The notes under the pieces are model-generated. The model did no database searches, was not told the origin of the DNA, and saw only the letters and a program-made list of their open reading frames with translations. Below are positions 1 through 5,660 of a DNA stretch of 5,660 bases, in pieces; the stretch's first letter is position 1, and the number at the start of each line of letters is the position of its first letter. A program made the position numbers and the translations under genes. The DNA comes from Alistipes sp. (GTDB lineage Bacteria; Bacteroidota; Bacteroidia; Bacteroidales; Rikenellaceae): assembly GCA_017391435.1 (NCBI GenBank), contig JAFOYS010000037.1:1-5660 (forward strand). Direction: 5' to 3'.

Positions 1-445
1 CATATATTTCGCTCAAATCAGAGTATAGCAACCCCTTGAGGTAGTTGTCATCTACGCGGTCGGGATGTTGGGCGGCGTCAAGGTAGTAGAGCAGGGCCTG
101 CTGGTAGTCCTTTGCATTTTCGTAGACTCTGCCGAGGTAGTAGTATGCGCGCATACGCTCGCTCTCTGGGCCGTGCGTGTCGTAGTATGTGGCTGAAAAT
201 CGGATAAGCGAGTCGGCAGCAACATCTATATAGTTTTTATCCAACGCGGCGGAGTAGAGAACACCATAGCGGGCGCGGTGCTTAGGGTTAATAAGCGCGT
301 AGCGTTTGATGCTCTTGACGGTCACAAGCGCCGAGTCGGGGGCGCTAACAATCTGTTGCTCTGCTTGGCTAAGCAGATCATCAACACTTAGGGCCTGGCA
401 GCCGCAGAGCGCAAAGAGGGCAAGGAGGGCGAGTAGGTGTTTCAT
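1..445 (-). CDS. TPR lipoprotein, N-terminal part (cut by window edge)
   Basis: The visible 148 residues start with a lipoprotein signal: K2-H3, a Leu/Ala-rich hydrophobic stretch (L4-L13) and a lipobox L13-C14-G15-C16, so C16 should be the lipidated cysteine. After it come helical repeats. Residues about 97-130 form a clear TPR unit (the core AYYYLGRVYENAKDYQQAL is at 100-118), a weaker unit lies at about 52-88, and another begins near 133. The stretch around LDKNYIDVAADSLI (69-82) resembles a family of TPR proteins common in Bacteroidales. From memory, longer members often carry a transmembrane helix and a C-terminal cytoplasmic region, but that part is outside this window. The ATG lies 3 bases after the stop codon of the upstream gene, so translation is probably coupled. 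No obvious acidic surface-export signal follows C16 directly, so the face of the membrane it occupies is unclear. A role as envelope sensor or scaffold is inferred. Confidence 0.8.
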   Translation of the reverse strand, partial: MKHLLALLALFALCGCQALSVDDLLSQAEQQIVSAPDSALVTVKSIKRYALINPKHRARYGVLYSAALDKNYIDVAADSLIRFSATYYDTHGPESERMRAYYYLGRVYENAKDYQQALLYYLDAAQHPDRVDDNYLKGLLYSDLSEIY

Positions 446-448
446 ACG

Positions 449-1954
449 CTAAATTTTGAGTCTATTCCACTGCTCGTGTTTTGTAATTGGTGTTAGAGCG
501 TCTCTATAATCTTTTACAAAAACAAGGGCTGGCGAGAGGTCCACAAAGTATGTTTTATGGTTTTTATCAAACTTTATATGGTACTGCTCTGCATTTGCAA
601 GGTGGTGGGCATCTGCAAAACCGGTATTGACATAGTTCTTCAGCGCACTGCGGTGTTGGATAATCTTTGAGATATAGCCAAGGAACGAGCCCTTACCGCT
701 ATCTTTTGTCGAGAGTTGCTCGTAGATAACAATAAGGTTGTAAATAAGCTTTGCCCAGTCGCTATTATAACCGAGCAAGCGCTGCTTGAACTCATCAATA
801 CAGAATGTCTCTGACTGCATACTGCTCTCAATCTCAGCACTACTGAGGAACGCCAGAGCCCTCTCAAAGCACTCCTGATTAACACCCGCACGGCCGTAGC
901 GCAGCAGCAGCAGATAGAGGCTCTTTGCCTGCGGTGCTGACTCAAAGTGCAGCAACTGATTGTTAAGATCGGCAAGGCGGAAATCTCCGCGCATATCAAT
1001 AACCAGAGAGCTCAAGATCTGCGCCTCGGAGCTAAGATAGTCATAGAGCAATCTATAGTAGCCCTGGTAGCTGATAAGGTCCACCTCGCGCTCAAGGAGC
1101 TTTACAAAGTGGAGTATTCGCTGCTTTACATCCTTAGAGATATCTATACAGAGGAAGGCTACGCTCTTTGCAAGTCTGCCATCATCTTCAAGAAGGTAGT
1201 TTTCCTCTATTTTAACCATCAAAAAGCCGTCGTACGGTATCTTACCCACCCCAATGTTGTAACGCGCGCAAACAACCTTAAAAAAGGCTTTTAAATCAAT
1301 ATTTCCGAGCGTACTACTAAGATTTGCAAGGCGCTCACTATCGCCAACAGGTACGATAAACTCCATAGAGCGGCGCAGAAAGTCAAAACTTGAGAGCTCG
1401 GCAGAGGGCGCCCACTGCTGCTTAAGTTCCGAAATGACATTCGGAAGATAGAACAGCCTCAGCCCCACATCCTCAAGAGCCTTTGTCAGCAGCAGGTAGT
1501 CGTACTTATCGTTGAGCACCTTTGCCACCTCGCTCTGCTCGCTACGCTCAAGGTATACAATCTGCTCCGAGAGGCACTCCGCCTCAACATCCGAGGTAGA
1601 GATAATTGTACACCACTCCTGAGAAGAACTGTCAAGCGAGAGGCGTATTGCCGCAAGAAGCAGCTTCTCACGGCTATCAATATCGTTATCAACGCCCACG
1701 ATAGACTCCAGCACCTCAAGCACCGCCCTCTTACAAGGCTCACTAAGCCCACTTAGTGCCGAAATGGCCTGCTGCAGAGATATGTAGTGTATAAACTCCA
1801 ACTGCCCCACGCCAATGCCGCAGGTGCGCTGTAGGCGATCAAGCAGCCAGACCTCATCGCGGTGTATCTGCCTATCGGCCTTAACCAAATCTACAGCAAG
1901 CTTAAAGAGCGCCTGCTTTTGAATCTCCGTAAGCTCTTTGCTAAGTTCACACAT
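449..1954 (-). CDS. TerB-like domain protein with C-terminal Bacteroidota module, function unknown
   Basis: This 501-residue protein has no signal peptide or membrane segment and should be cytoplasmic. Residues about 10-108 look like a TerB-type helical domain. Two similar acidic helix-turn segments are visible, AVDLVKADRQIHRDEVWLL (20-38) and IVGVDNDIDSREKLLLAAI (85-103), with acidic positions D22, D27, E34 and D89, D91, D93, E96. TerB folds bind metal or act as adaptors in tellurite and stress systems. The middle (about 195-325) contains YDGFLMVKI (241-249) and VAFLCIDIS (265-273) and is not recognised. The C-terminal part (about 333-480) has KSLYLLLLRYGRAGV (344-358), a Lys/Ile-rich helix near 425-445, then EQYHIKFDKNHKTYFVDL (456-473). 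It resembles a possibly winged-helix module seen at the end of several Bacteroidota proteins, recognised only by memory of the pattern. The start lies 6 bases after the kinase-AAA+ stop codon and no other start fits better. Domain calls need profile searches. Confidence 0.85.
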   Translation of the reverse strand: MCELSKELTEIQKQALFKLAVDLVKADRQIHRDEVWLLDRLQRTCGIGVGQLEFIHYISLQQAISALSGLSEPCKRAVLEVLESIVGVDNDIDSREKLLLAAIRLSLDSSSQEWCTIISTSDVEAECLSEQIVYLERSEQSEVAKVLNDKYDYLLLTKALEDVGLRLFYLPNVISELKQQWAPSAELSSFDFLRRSMEFIVPVGDSERLANLSSTLGNIDLKAFFKVVCARYNIGVGKIPYDGFLMVKIEENYLLEDDGRLAKSVAFLCIDISKDVKQRILHFVKLLEREVDLISYQGYYRLLYDYLSSEAQILSSLVIDMRGDFRLADLNNQLLHFESAPQAKSLYLLLLRYGRAGVNQECFERALAFLSSAEIESSMQSETFCIDEFKQRLLGYNSDWAKLIYNLIVIYEQLSTKDSGKGSFLGYISKIIQHRSALKNYVNTGFADAHHLANAEQYHIKFDKNHKTYFVDLSPALVFVKDYRDALTPITKHEQWNRLKI

Positions 1955-1960
1955 AGTCTG

Positions 1961-3817
1961 CTAAACTTTATATCCGATTCGATGCATAATATTCTCACGC
2001 TCAATGCCCTCCATCTTTCTACGGAGATCCTCATAGAATCTCAACAGCTCTGGGCGTAGAGATTTGTGGGTATTGCTGATTGTCGTCTCAAGAATCTGCT
2101 GCGAGATAAGGGTATCTGTATATGCAGAAATCATCGCCGCATCGTTGACCACATAGGCAATATCGCTAGCAATAAAGCCCTCTGTAAGCTCTGCAAGGCG
2201 GTCGGCATTGATATCCTCAGAGCAAGGGCGATCCTTGAGGTGCACCAAGAACATCTCACGACGCGCCTCCGCATCTGGCAGTGGCACATAGACCTGCTTA
2301 TCCATACGACCTGTACGCAAAATTGCTGGGTCAATCTTATCTGGGCGGTTTGTAGTACCAATGACAAAAATACCACGCTTTGAGCAGTTATTGAGCTGTG
2401 TAAGGAACTCATTTACCTCACCCGAAGAGTACTCTGCCGCGCGAGTAGAGCGGTCTGGCACAAGGGCATCAAACTCGTCAAAGCAGATCACAATAGGTGC
2501 GTGACGCTCGGCAGTCTTAAAGAGTTTACCAATCTTCTCCTGACCTCCGTGTACAAAAGAGCTTGCAAGGTCAGATGACTTTACAAGGACAAAGTTAAAC
2601 TTAGACTCCTCGGCAAACTTCTCAGAGACAAATGTCTTACCACATCCCGGAGGGCCATAGAGCAGCATTCCATTTGGAATTGTGACACGGTACTGTGCAG
2701 CCTTCTCCTTATTTCGCAACACAAAGAGCACTCGCTGCTCAAGGTAACTCTTAAGCTCAGACATACCAGCAATATCTGCAAAACCATTTCCGCCACCCGT
2801 CTTAATCTCAAAGTTAACGCGATTTGGATCCTGCGGGTTGTAACCATCATCCTTTGTCGGCCAGCGGTCGTCACCACCATCACGGCGAGATGGTTTGTCA
2901 CTCTTTGGCTCTGCCTTTGGCTCAGACTTAGCGCTCGGCTTGTCACTCTCAACCTCTGACATAAAGCTCTGTGCGTCAAGATCTGTGAGCAGTTCATCCA
3001 CACTTCTATAGCGATCAGTTAGGGCTATAGACATACCCTTTGAGAGCACTCTCTTGAGTTTGTCATCAATATTCAGAGCAGCAAAATCTATAGGATACTG
3101 TTTGCGGGCAGCCTTGACAAGCATAGACTTACGGAAATATGTCGCATCTCTATCAATATCAACATTCCACGGCACGCGACCTGTCAACATACTATAGAGC
3201 ACCGCTGTGGCAGCAAAGATATCGCTACGCTCGTCATATATGCCCGCAAAGGTCTCATTTGCCGAGTAACACACCTCAAGGTCCGAGGTGTCAAATGGTA
3301 CATTTCCGCTACAGCTTGGAGCGGCGTGGCCAAGGTCAATAATCTCTGGCGTACCGCCATTTGTTGCGCTGAGCATAACATTGCGAGGGGTGATATCATT
3401 GTGGTACAGACCCTGACTGTGCATATACTTAAGGCCATCTAACATACCGGCAAAGATACGCACTGCCTCCGCCTCAGAGAGTTTATGCTCACGATAGAGC
3501 TTCTCTGCAAGCAGTTCGCCAGTAAAGTAGTTTGTTGTATAGTACTGGCAGTCGCTCTGCGGAGTAGATATATTTCCCGAACTGATAAAGCTAACTACAT
3601 TGCGGCTCTTAATCCTCTGACTGTACTCAATCTCAAGAATAACACCACTCTGCGGGTTTATCAGCATCTGGGGCACCAACTTCATAATATAGACCTTCAT
3701 AAAGAATGGCTGATGCGCCTCATCCTCAACGCGATAGGTCTCTGTATATACATTTGCTTTGATAAGACTCTGGACCAAGTAACCATCTACTCTCTGTCCA
3801 CTCTCAAGTACTGCCAT
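1961..3817 (-). CDS. Ser/Thr-kinase-like domain fused to AAA+ ATPase
   Basis: A 618-residue cytoplasmic protein with two enzymatic modules. Residues about 12-280 form a eukaryotic-like protein kinase: K41 in FFMKVY, probable helix-C E62, the catalytic loop HNDITPRN (139-146) with D141 and N146, the metal-binding DLG (161-163), an APE-like ANE (186-188), D199 in SDIF, and R269 near the end. The glycine loop is degenerate (about 18-28), HRD is HND and the usual catalytic-loop Lys is T143, but Lys, Asp, Asn and DxG are present, so activity is plausible. A charged Ser/Lys/Pro/Asp linker spans about 285-340. Residues about 343-600 are a classic AAA+ domain close to Cdc48, FtsH and katanin: Walker A GPPGCGKT (388-395), pore-loop region FVHGGQEK (421-428), Walker B ICFDEFD (444-450), sensor 1 N490 and RTGRMDK (501-507), where R504 is the arginine finger and the second position is K507. 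It has no protease domain or membrane helix. It is the first gene of a tight three-gene cluster with its own promoter. The target is unknown. Confidence 0.93.
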   Translation of the reverse strand: MAVLESGQRVDGYLVQSLIKANVYTETYRVEDEAHQPFFMKVYIMKLVPQMLINPQSGVILEIEYSQRIKSRNVVSFISSGNISTPQSDCQYYTTNYFTGELLAEKLYREHKLSEAEAVRIFAGMLDGLKYMHSQGLYHNDITPRNVMLSATNGGTPEIIDLGHAAPSCSGNVPFDTSDLEVCYSANETFAGIYDERSDIFAATAVLYSMLTGRVPWNVDIDRDATYFRKSMLVKAARKQYPIDFAALNIDDKLKRVLSKGMSIALTDRYRSVDELLTDLDAQSFMSEVESDKPSAKSEPKAEPKSDKPSRRDGGDDRWPTKDDGYNPQDPNRVNFEIKTGGGNGFADIAGMSELKSYLEQRVLFVLRNKEKAAQYRVTIPNGMLLYGPPGCGKTFVSEKFAEESKFNFVLVKSSDLASSFVHGGQEKIGKLFKTAERHAPIVICFDEFDALVPDRSTRAAEYSSGEVNEFLTQLNNCSKRGIFVIGTTNRPDKIDPAILRTGRMDKQVYVPLPDAEARREMFLVHLKDRPCSEDINADRLAELTEGFIASDIAYVVNDAAMISAYTDTLISQQILETTISNTHKSLRPELLRFYEDLRRKMEGIERENIMHRIGYKV

Positions 3818-3853
3818 AGTGATAAGTTTAGGAATGTTATTTTGTCTAATCTA

Positions 3854-3885
3854 CAAAAATAACAAAGATTTGCAATTTCTGCAAA
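3854..3885 (-). promoter_or_regulatory. Bacteroidota-type promoter of the kinase-AAA+ operon
   Basis: Read on the minus strand there is TTTG (3885-3882), a 20-base spacer (3881-3862) and TATTTTTG (3861-3854). This matches the known Bacteroidota primary-sigma consensus of TTTG, 19-21 bases, TAnnTTTG. A transcript would start near 3850-3847 and give a leader of about 30 bases before the ATG at 3817. The leader is A/T-rich and shows no strong Shine-Dalgarno motif, which is usual in this phylum. The spacer and upstream box are taken up by a perfect inverted repeat annotated separately. Confidence 0.75.
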
Positions 3886-3892
3886 TCTTTGT
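3862..3892. repeat. Perfect 13-bp inverted repeat between gpsA and the kinase operon
   Basis: The arms ACAAAGATTTGCA (3862-3874) and TGCAAATCTTTGT (3880-3892) are exact reverse complements around the 5-base loop ATTTC. Two readings fit. On the minus strand the hairpin follows the gpsA stop codon by about 45 bases and is followed by TATTTTTG, so it may be a weak intrinsic terminator for gpsA, although the stem has only four G-C pairs. It also fills the spacer and upstream box of the kinase-operon promoter, so it could be an operator bound by a dimeric regulator. There is no T-run at the plus-strand end, so it is not a bidirectional terminator. The sequence alone does not decide between the two, and both may hold. 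Confidence 0.85.
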
Positions 3893-3936
3893 CAACTTAA
3901 GTATCTTTAGTTCTTAGAGTCGTTTGCCTCGCAAGA

Positions 3937-4989
3937 CTACTTTGTATTGTCAAAGGTGTAAGACTCCCAAGGATGCTGAGCATCAGCGCCCTTCTCAAGG
4001 ATATTCTCAACGTGTACAAGCATTGGGAAGTCGCTCAGCTCTACCTGACCAAGCTCCGCCTTGCGATAGATAGCCTTAGCTACACGGCGAGCAACGACAA
4101 GTGACTCAAGAGTAACACCAGCCAGAATCTCAAGAGCCTCCTCATAGCTCTTACCCTCACCAAGAAGGATACCAATCTTACGGGTACGACCACCGTAAAC
4201 AGTTACATAGAGGTCACCAATACCGATATTCTCGCAATCAAAGTCTGCACCCTGAATCTTGAGCAGGCGACGCATCTCCTTTACAGCCTGATAGAAGGCT
4301 GCAGCCTGTGAGTTGTAGTGTAGACCTGCATCCTCACCCAAGTAGCGGTTTACAAGACCGATAGTAAGCGCAACGCCGAGTGCATATGCATTCTTGAGTG
4401 CCACTGCGCTCTCAAGGCCAATAACATCGTTTGTAAGTGAGATGTGGTAGTAAGATGTTGTAAGTGTCTCACGCATCATTCTCAGAGTAGCAGAGTCCTT
4501 ACCGCAGAAGGCAACCTCTGTCTGATCGTGGAAGACAAGCTCGTATGAGGTACAAGGGCCACCGATAGCGCAAACCTCACGAACAATACCTCTCTTTGCG
4601 AGCTCTGCCTGCCAATAGTCTGGATAGCTAATAAGTGTACCATCCTCAAGGTTGATAAGACCCTTAGTTACAGAGAGCACTGGAGTCTTTGGGTCGAGAT
4701 TTGTCAGAATCTCATCAAGGAACCAATCAACACCAAAAGATGATACGCCACCGATAACAAAGTCGCAACCCTCAACGGCAGTTTTCCAATCCTCAATCTG
4801 GTAGTACTTGATACCCTCTGGAAAATCTCGATCAAACTTTGGATGGCGATTTGTAGCCTTACAAGCGTCAATAATCTCACGGTCAAGTGGAGTACCTACA
4901 AGGCGAACCTCGTGACCATTCTCTGCTGCTGGGAAGGCAAGCGCCGAGCCCATCATACCAGAGCCAATAATAGTTACAACTTTTTTCAT
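3937..4989 (-). CDS. gpsA: NAD(P)-dependent glycerol-3-phosphate dehydrogenase, divergent subtype
   Basis: The predicted enzyme interconverts dihydroxyacetone phosphate and sn-glycerol 3-phosphate with NAD(P)H, supplying the backbone for phospholipids in the cytoplasm. The 350 residues are close to the usual GpsA length of about 330-340. The N-terminal Rossmann fold has GSGMMG (9-14). Family landmarks follow: TKG (108-110) with K109, GGPCTSYEL (143-151) at the usual GPxxAxE site, ALKNAYALGVAL (197-208) with the probable catalytic K199, and GIGDLYVT (256-263) with D259. The usual SRN segment is TRK here (269-271), and NRHPKF (47-52) replaces the typical N..YLP motif, so this belongs to a divergent branch rather than the textbook type. 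The start ATG follows an A-rich leader and sits 48 bases below a promoter-like box. It is flanked by the dnaK terminator upstream and a hairpin downstream, which suggests a single-gene transcript. A related sugar-phosphate dehydrogenase remains possible. Confidence 0.85.
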   Translation of the reverse strand: MKKVVTIIGSGMMGSALAFPAAENGHEVRLVGTPLDREIIDACKATNRHPKFDRDFPEGIKYYQIEDWKTAVEGCDFVIGGVSSFGVDWFLDEILTNLDPKTPVLSVTKGLINLEDGTLISYPDYWQAELAKRGIVREVCAIGGPCTSYELVFHDQTEVAFCGKDSATLRMMRETLTTSYYHISLTNDVIGLESAVALKNAYALGVALTIGLVNRYLGEDAGLHYNSQAAAFYQAVKEMRRLLKIQGADFDCENIGIGDLYVTVYGGRTRKIGILLGEGKSYEEALEILAGVTLESLVVARRVAKAIYRKAELGQVELSDFPMLVHVENILEKGADAQHPWESYTFDNTK

Positions 4990-5036
4990 TTTATCAGTTT
5001 TTTATGTTAAAATATTTAAGACATCGTTAGACTTTG

Positions 5037-5044
5037 CAAAAGTA
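5037..5044 (-). promoter_or_regulatory. Probable -7 box of the gpsA promoter
   Basis: On the minus strand TACTTTTG matches the Bacteroidota -7 consensus TAnnTTTG. It lies 48 bases before the gpsA ATG, so a start site near 5033-5030 would give a leader of about 40 bases. The upstream element is poor: only TGTG at 5070-5067, 22 bases away, resembles TTTG. The box lies just beyond the dnaK terminator, where a promoter is expected. Confidence 0.5.
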
Positions 5045-5075
5045 GTACTTTTTTTCGTTTCAGCACCACATAGAC

Positions 5076-5113
5076 AAAAAAAGAGCGCAATAGTTTCCTA
5101 TTGTCGCTCTTTT
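5076..5113 (-). terminator. Intrinsic terminator of dnaK
   Basis: Read on the minus strand, the stem arm AAAAGAGCGACAATAG (5113-5098) pairs through a four-base loop (GAAA) with CTATTGCGCTCTTTT (5093-5079), with one bulged base at 5104. The stem runs into a seven-base T tract (5082-5076). It begins 17 bases after the dnaK stop codon. Stem, small loop and U tract make a textbook factor-independent terminator, which separates dnaK from gpsA. Confidence 0.9.
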
Positions 5114-5129
5114 CTATTACTTTGAGTAG

Positions 5130-5660
5130 TTACTTAACCTCCTCAAACTCTACATCCTCTGGCTGAGCACCACCCTGCTGTGCACCCTGACCAGCGTTTG
5201 CTGCGCCCTGCTGTGCACCCTGCTGTGCCTGCTGAGCAGCGTAGATATCCTGAGATGCTGCCTGCCAAGCCGCATTAAGAGCCTCCATAGCAGTGTCGAT
5301 AGCTGCAAGGTCGCTATTCTTGTGAGCCTCCTTAAGCTGAGCGAGTGCAGACTCAATAGCACTCTTCTTCTCTGCAGGAATCTTGTCGCCATACTCCTTA
5401 AGGTTCTTCTCAGTAGTGAAGATATTTGCATCGGCAGTGTTGAGCTTCTCTACACGCTCCTTCTCAATGCGGTCCTTCTCCTCATTTGCCTTAGCCTCGT
5501 CACGCATACGCTGAATCTCAGCATCTGTAAGACCGCTTGAAGCCTCAATGCGGATAGACTGCTCCTTACCTGTACCCTTATCCTTTGCAGATACATTAAG
5601 GATACCGTTTGCGTCGATATCAAATGTAACCTCAATCTGTGGCACGCCGCGTGGAGCTGC
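5130..5660 (-). CDS. dnaK: Chaperone protein DnaK (Hsp70), C-terminal part
   Basis: The 176 visible residues are the end of Hsp70, the ATP-driven cytoplasmic chaperone that works with DnaJ and GrpE. The fragment is open at the window edge, starting with [19 protein letters not shown] (2-20) and continuing through [14 protein letters not shown] (21-34), the end of the substrate-binding beta domain. By comparison with E. coli DnaK it covers roughly residue 465 to the end. [12 protein letters not shown] (41-52) opens the helical lid, and AAQQ begins a low-complexity Gln/Gly/Ala tail at about 141-166. The chain ends with EFEEVK (171-176), matching the conserved EEVD-like bacterial terminus, so the 3' end is intact. 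The ATPase domain and start are outside the window. A GTG or ATG inside this fragment is not the real start. Confidence 0.97.
   Translation of the reverse strand, partial: AAPRGVPQIEVTFDIDANGILNVSAKDKGTGKEQSIRIEASSGLTDAEIQRMRDEAKANEEKDRIEKERVEKLNTADANIFTTEKNLKEYGDKIPAEKKSAIESALAQLKEAHKNSDLAAIDTAMEALNAAWQAASQDIYAAQQAQQGAQQGAANAGQGAQQGGAQPEDVEFEEVK
5173..5222. repeat. Short direct repeats coding the DnaK Q/G/A tail
   Basis: The 17-base string CCCTGCTGTGCACCCTG occurs exactly at 5173-5189 and again at 5206-5222. On the coding (minus) strand each copy encodes a QGAQQG-type unit of the DnaK tail. Such repeats can expand or contract by slippage, and this region of DnaK is known to vary in length between species. 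Confidence 0.8.

Noticed and set aside
947..1294. Plus-strand open frame of 115 codons inside the TerB-like gene
   Set aside because: It is antisense to a continuous 501-residue coding frame and its product shows no domain features.
1955..1960. Possible separate promoter or frameshift between the kinase-AAA+ and TerB-like genes
   Set aside because: The gap is only 6 bases, both proteins have natural ends, and no promoter match is visible close upstream, so two coupled genes is the simpler reading.
2131..3003. Minus-strand frames of 93 and 140 codons within the kinase-AAA+ gene
   Set aside because: They are shifted frames of a gene whose own frame carries intact kinase and AAA+ motifs; their Arg/Ser/Leu-rich composition is typical of out-of-frame reading.
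3485..3862. Plus-strand open frame of 125 codons opposite the kinase start and promoter
   Set aside because: It lies antisense to a well-supported kinase domain, its product has no recognisable motif, and it has no promoter-like sequence of its own.
3895..3902. Small palindrome ACTTAAGT between gpsA and the 13-bp inverted repeat
   Set aside because: Eight bases is too short to be significant in an A/T-rich gap, and it does not align with a promoter element.
1..5660. Mobile element, CRISPR array, tRNA or integration site
   Set aside because: No transposase or integrase motif, regularly spaced repeats, cloverleaf-like sequence or flanking duplications were seen.

Overview
The window looks like a chromosomal segment of a member of the Bacteroidota, most likely order Bacteroidales. 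Support comes from promoters matching the Bacteroidota pattern (TTTG, about 20 bases, TAnnTTTG), A-rich leaders without a clear Shine-Dalgarno sequence, a DnaK tail rich in Gln, Gly and Ala, and a TPR lipoprotein of a type common in Bacteroides relatives. All five genes are on the minus strand, so transcription runs from the high-coordinate end to the low-coordinate end.

In order of transcription: (1) the 3' end of dnaK (5660-5130) with a clear intrinsic terminator (5113-5076). (2) A monocistronic-looking gene for a GpsA-like glycerol-3-phosphate dehydrogenase of a divergent subtype (4989-3937), with a probable promoter at 5044-5037. (3) A 119-base gap holding a perfect 13-bp inverted repeat that fills the spacer of a strong-looking promoter. 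(4) A three-gene cluster with gaps of only 6 and 3 bases: a protein with a Ser/Thr-kinase-like domain fused to a Cdc48/FtsH-type AAA+ ATPase (3817-1961), a 501-residue protein with a TerB-like N-terminal domain and a C-terminal module resembling one found in Bacteroidota conflict or stress proteins (1954-449), and the start of a TPR lipoprotein cut by the window edge (445-1).

The notable part is the three-gene cluster. Its spacing implies one transcript and coupled translation. It combines a phosphorylation module joined to an ATP-driven protein-remodelling motor, a TerB-type adaptor, and an envelope-anchored TPR protein. A working model, which is inference only, is a signalling or stress-response pathway in which an envelope sensor or scaffold and a cytoplasmic TerB-like protein cooperate with the kinase-AAA+ protein to remodel or release a target. 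The dnaK and gpsA neighbours look like ordinary core genes. No mobile element, CRISPR array, tRNA or rRNA was seen.
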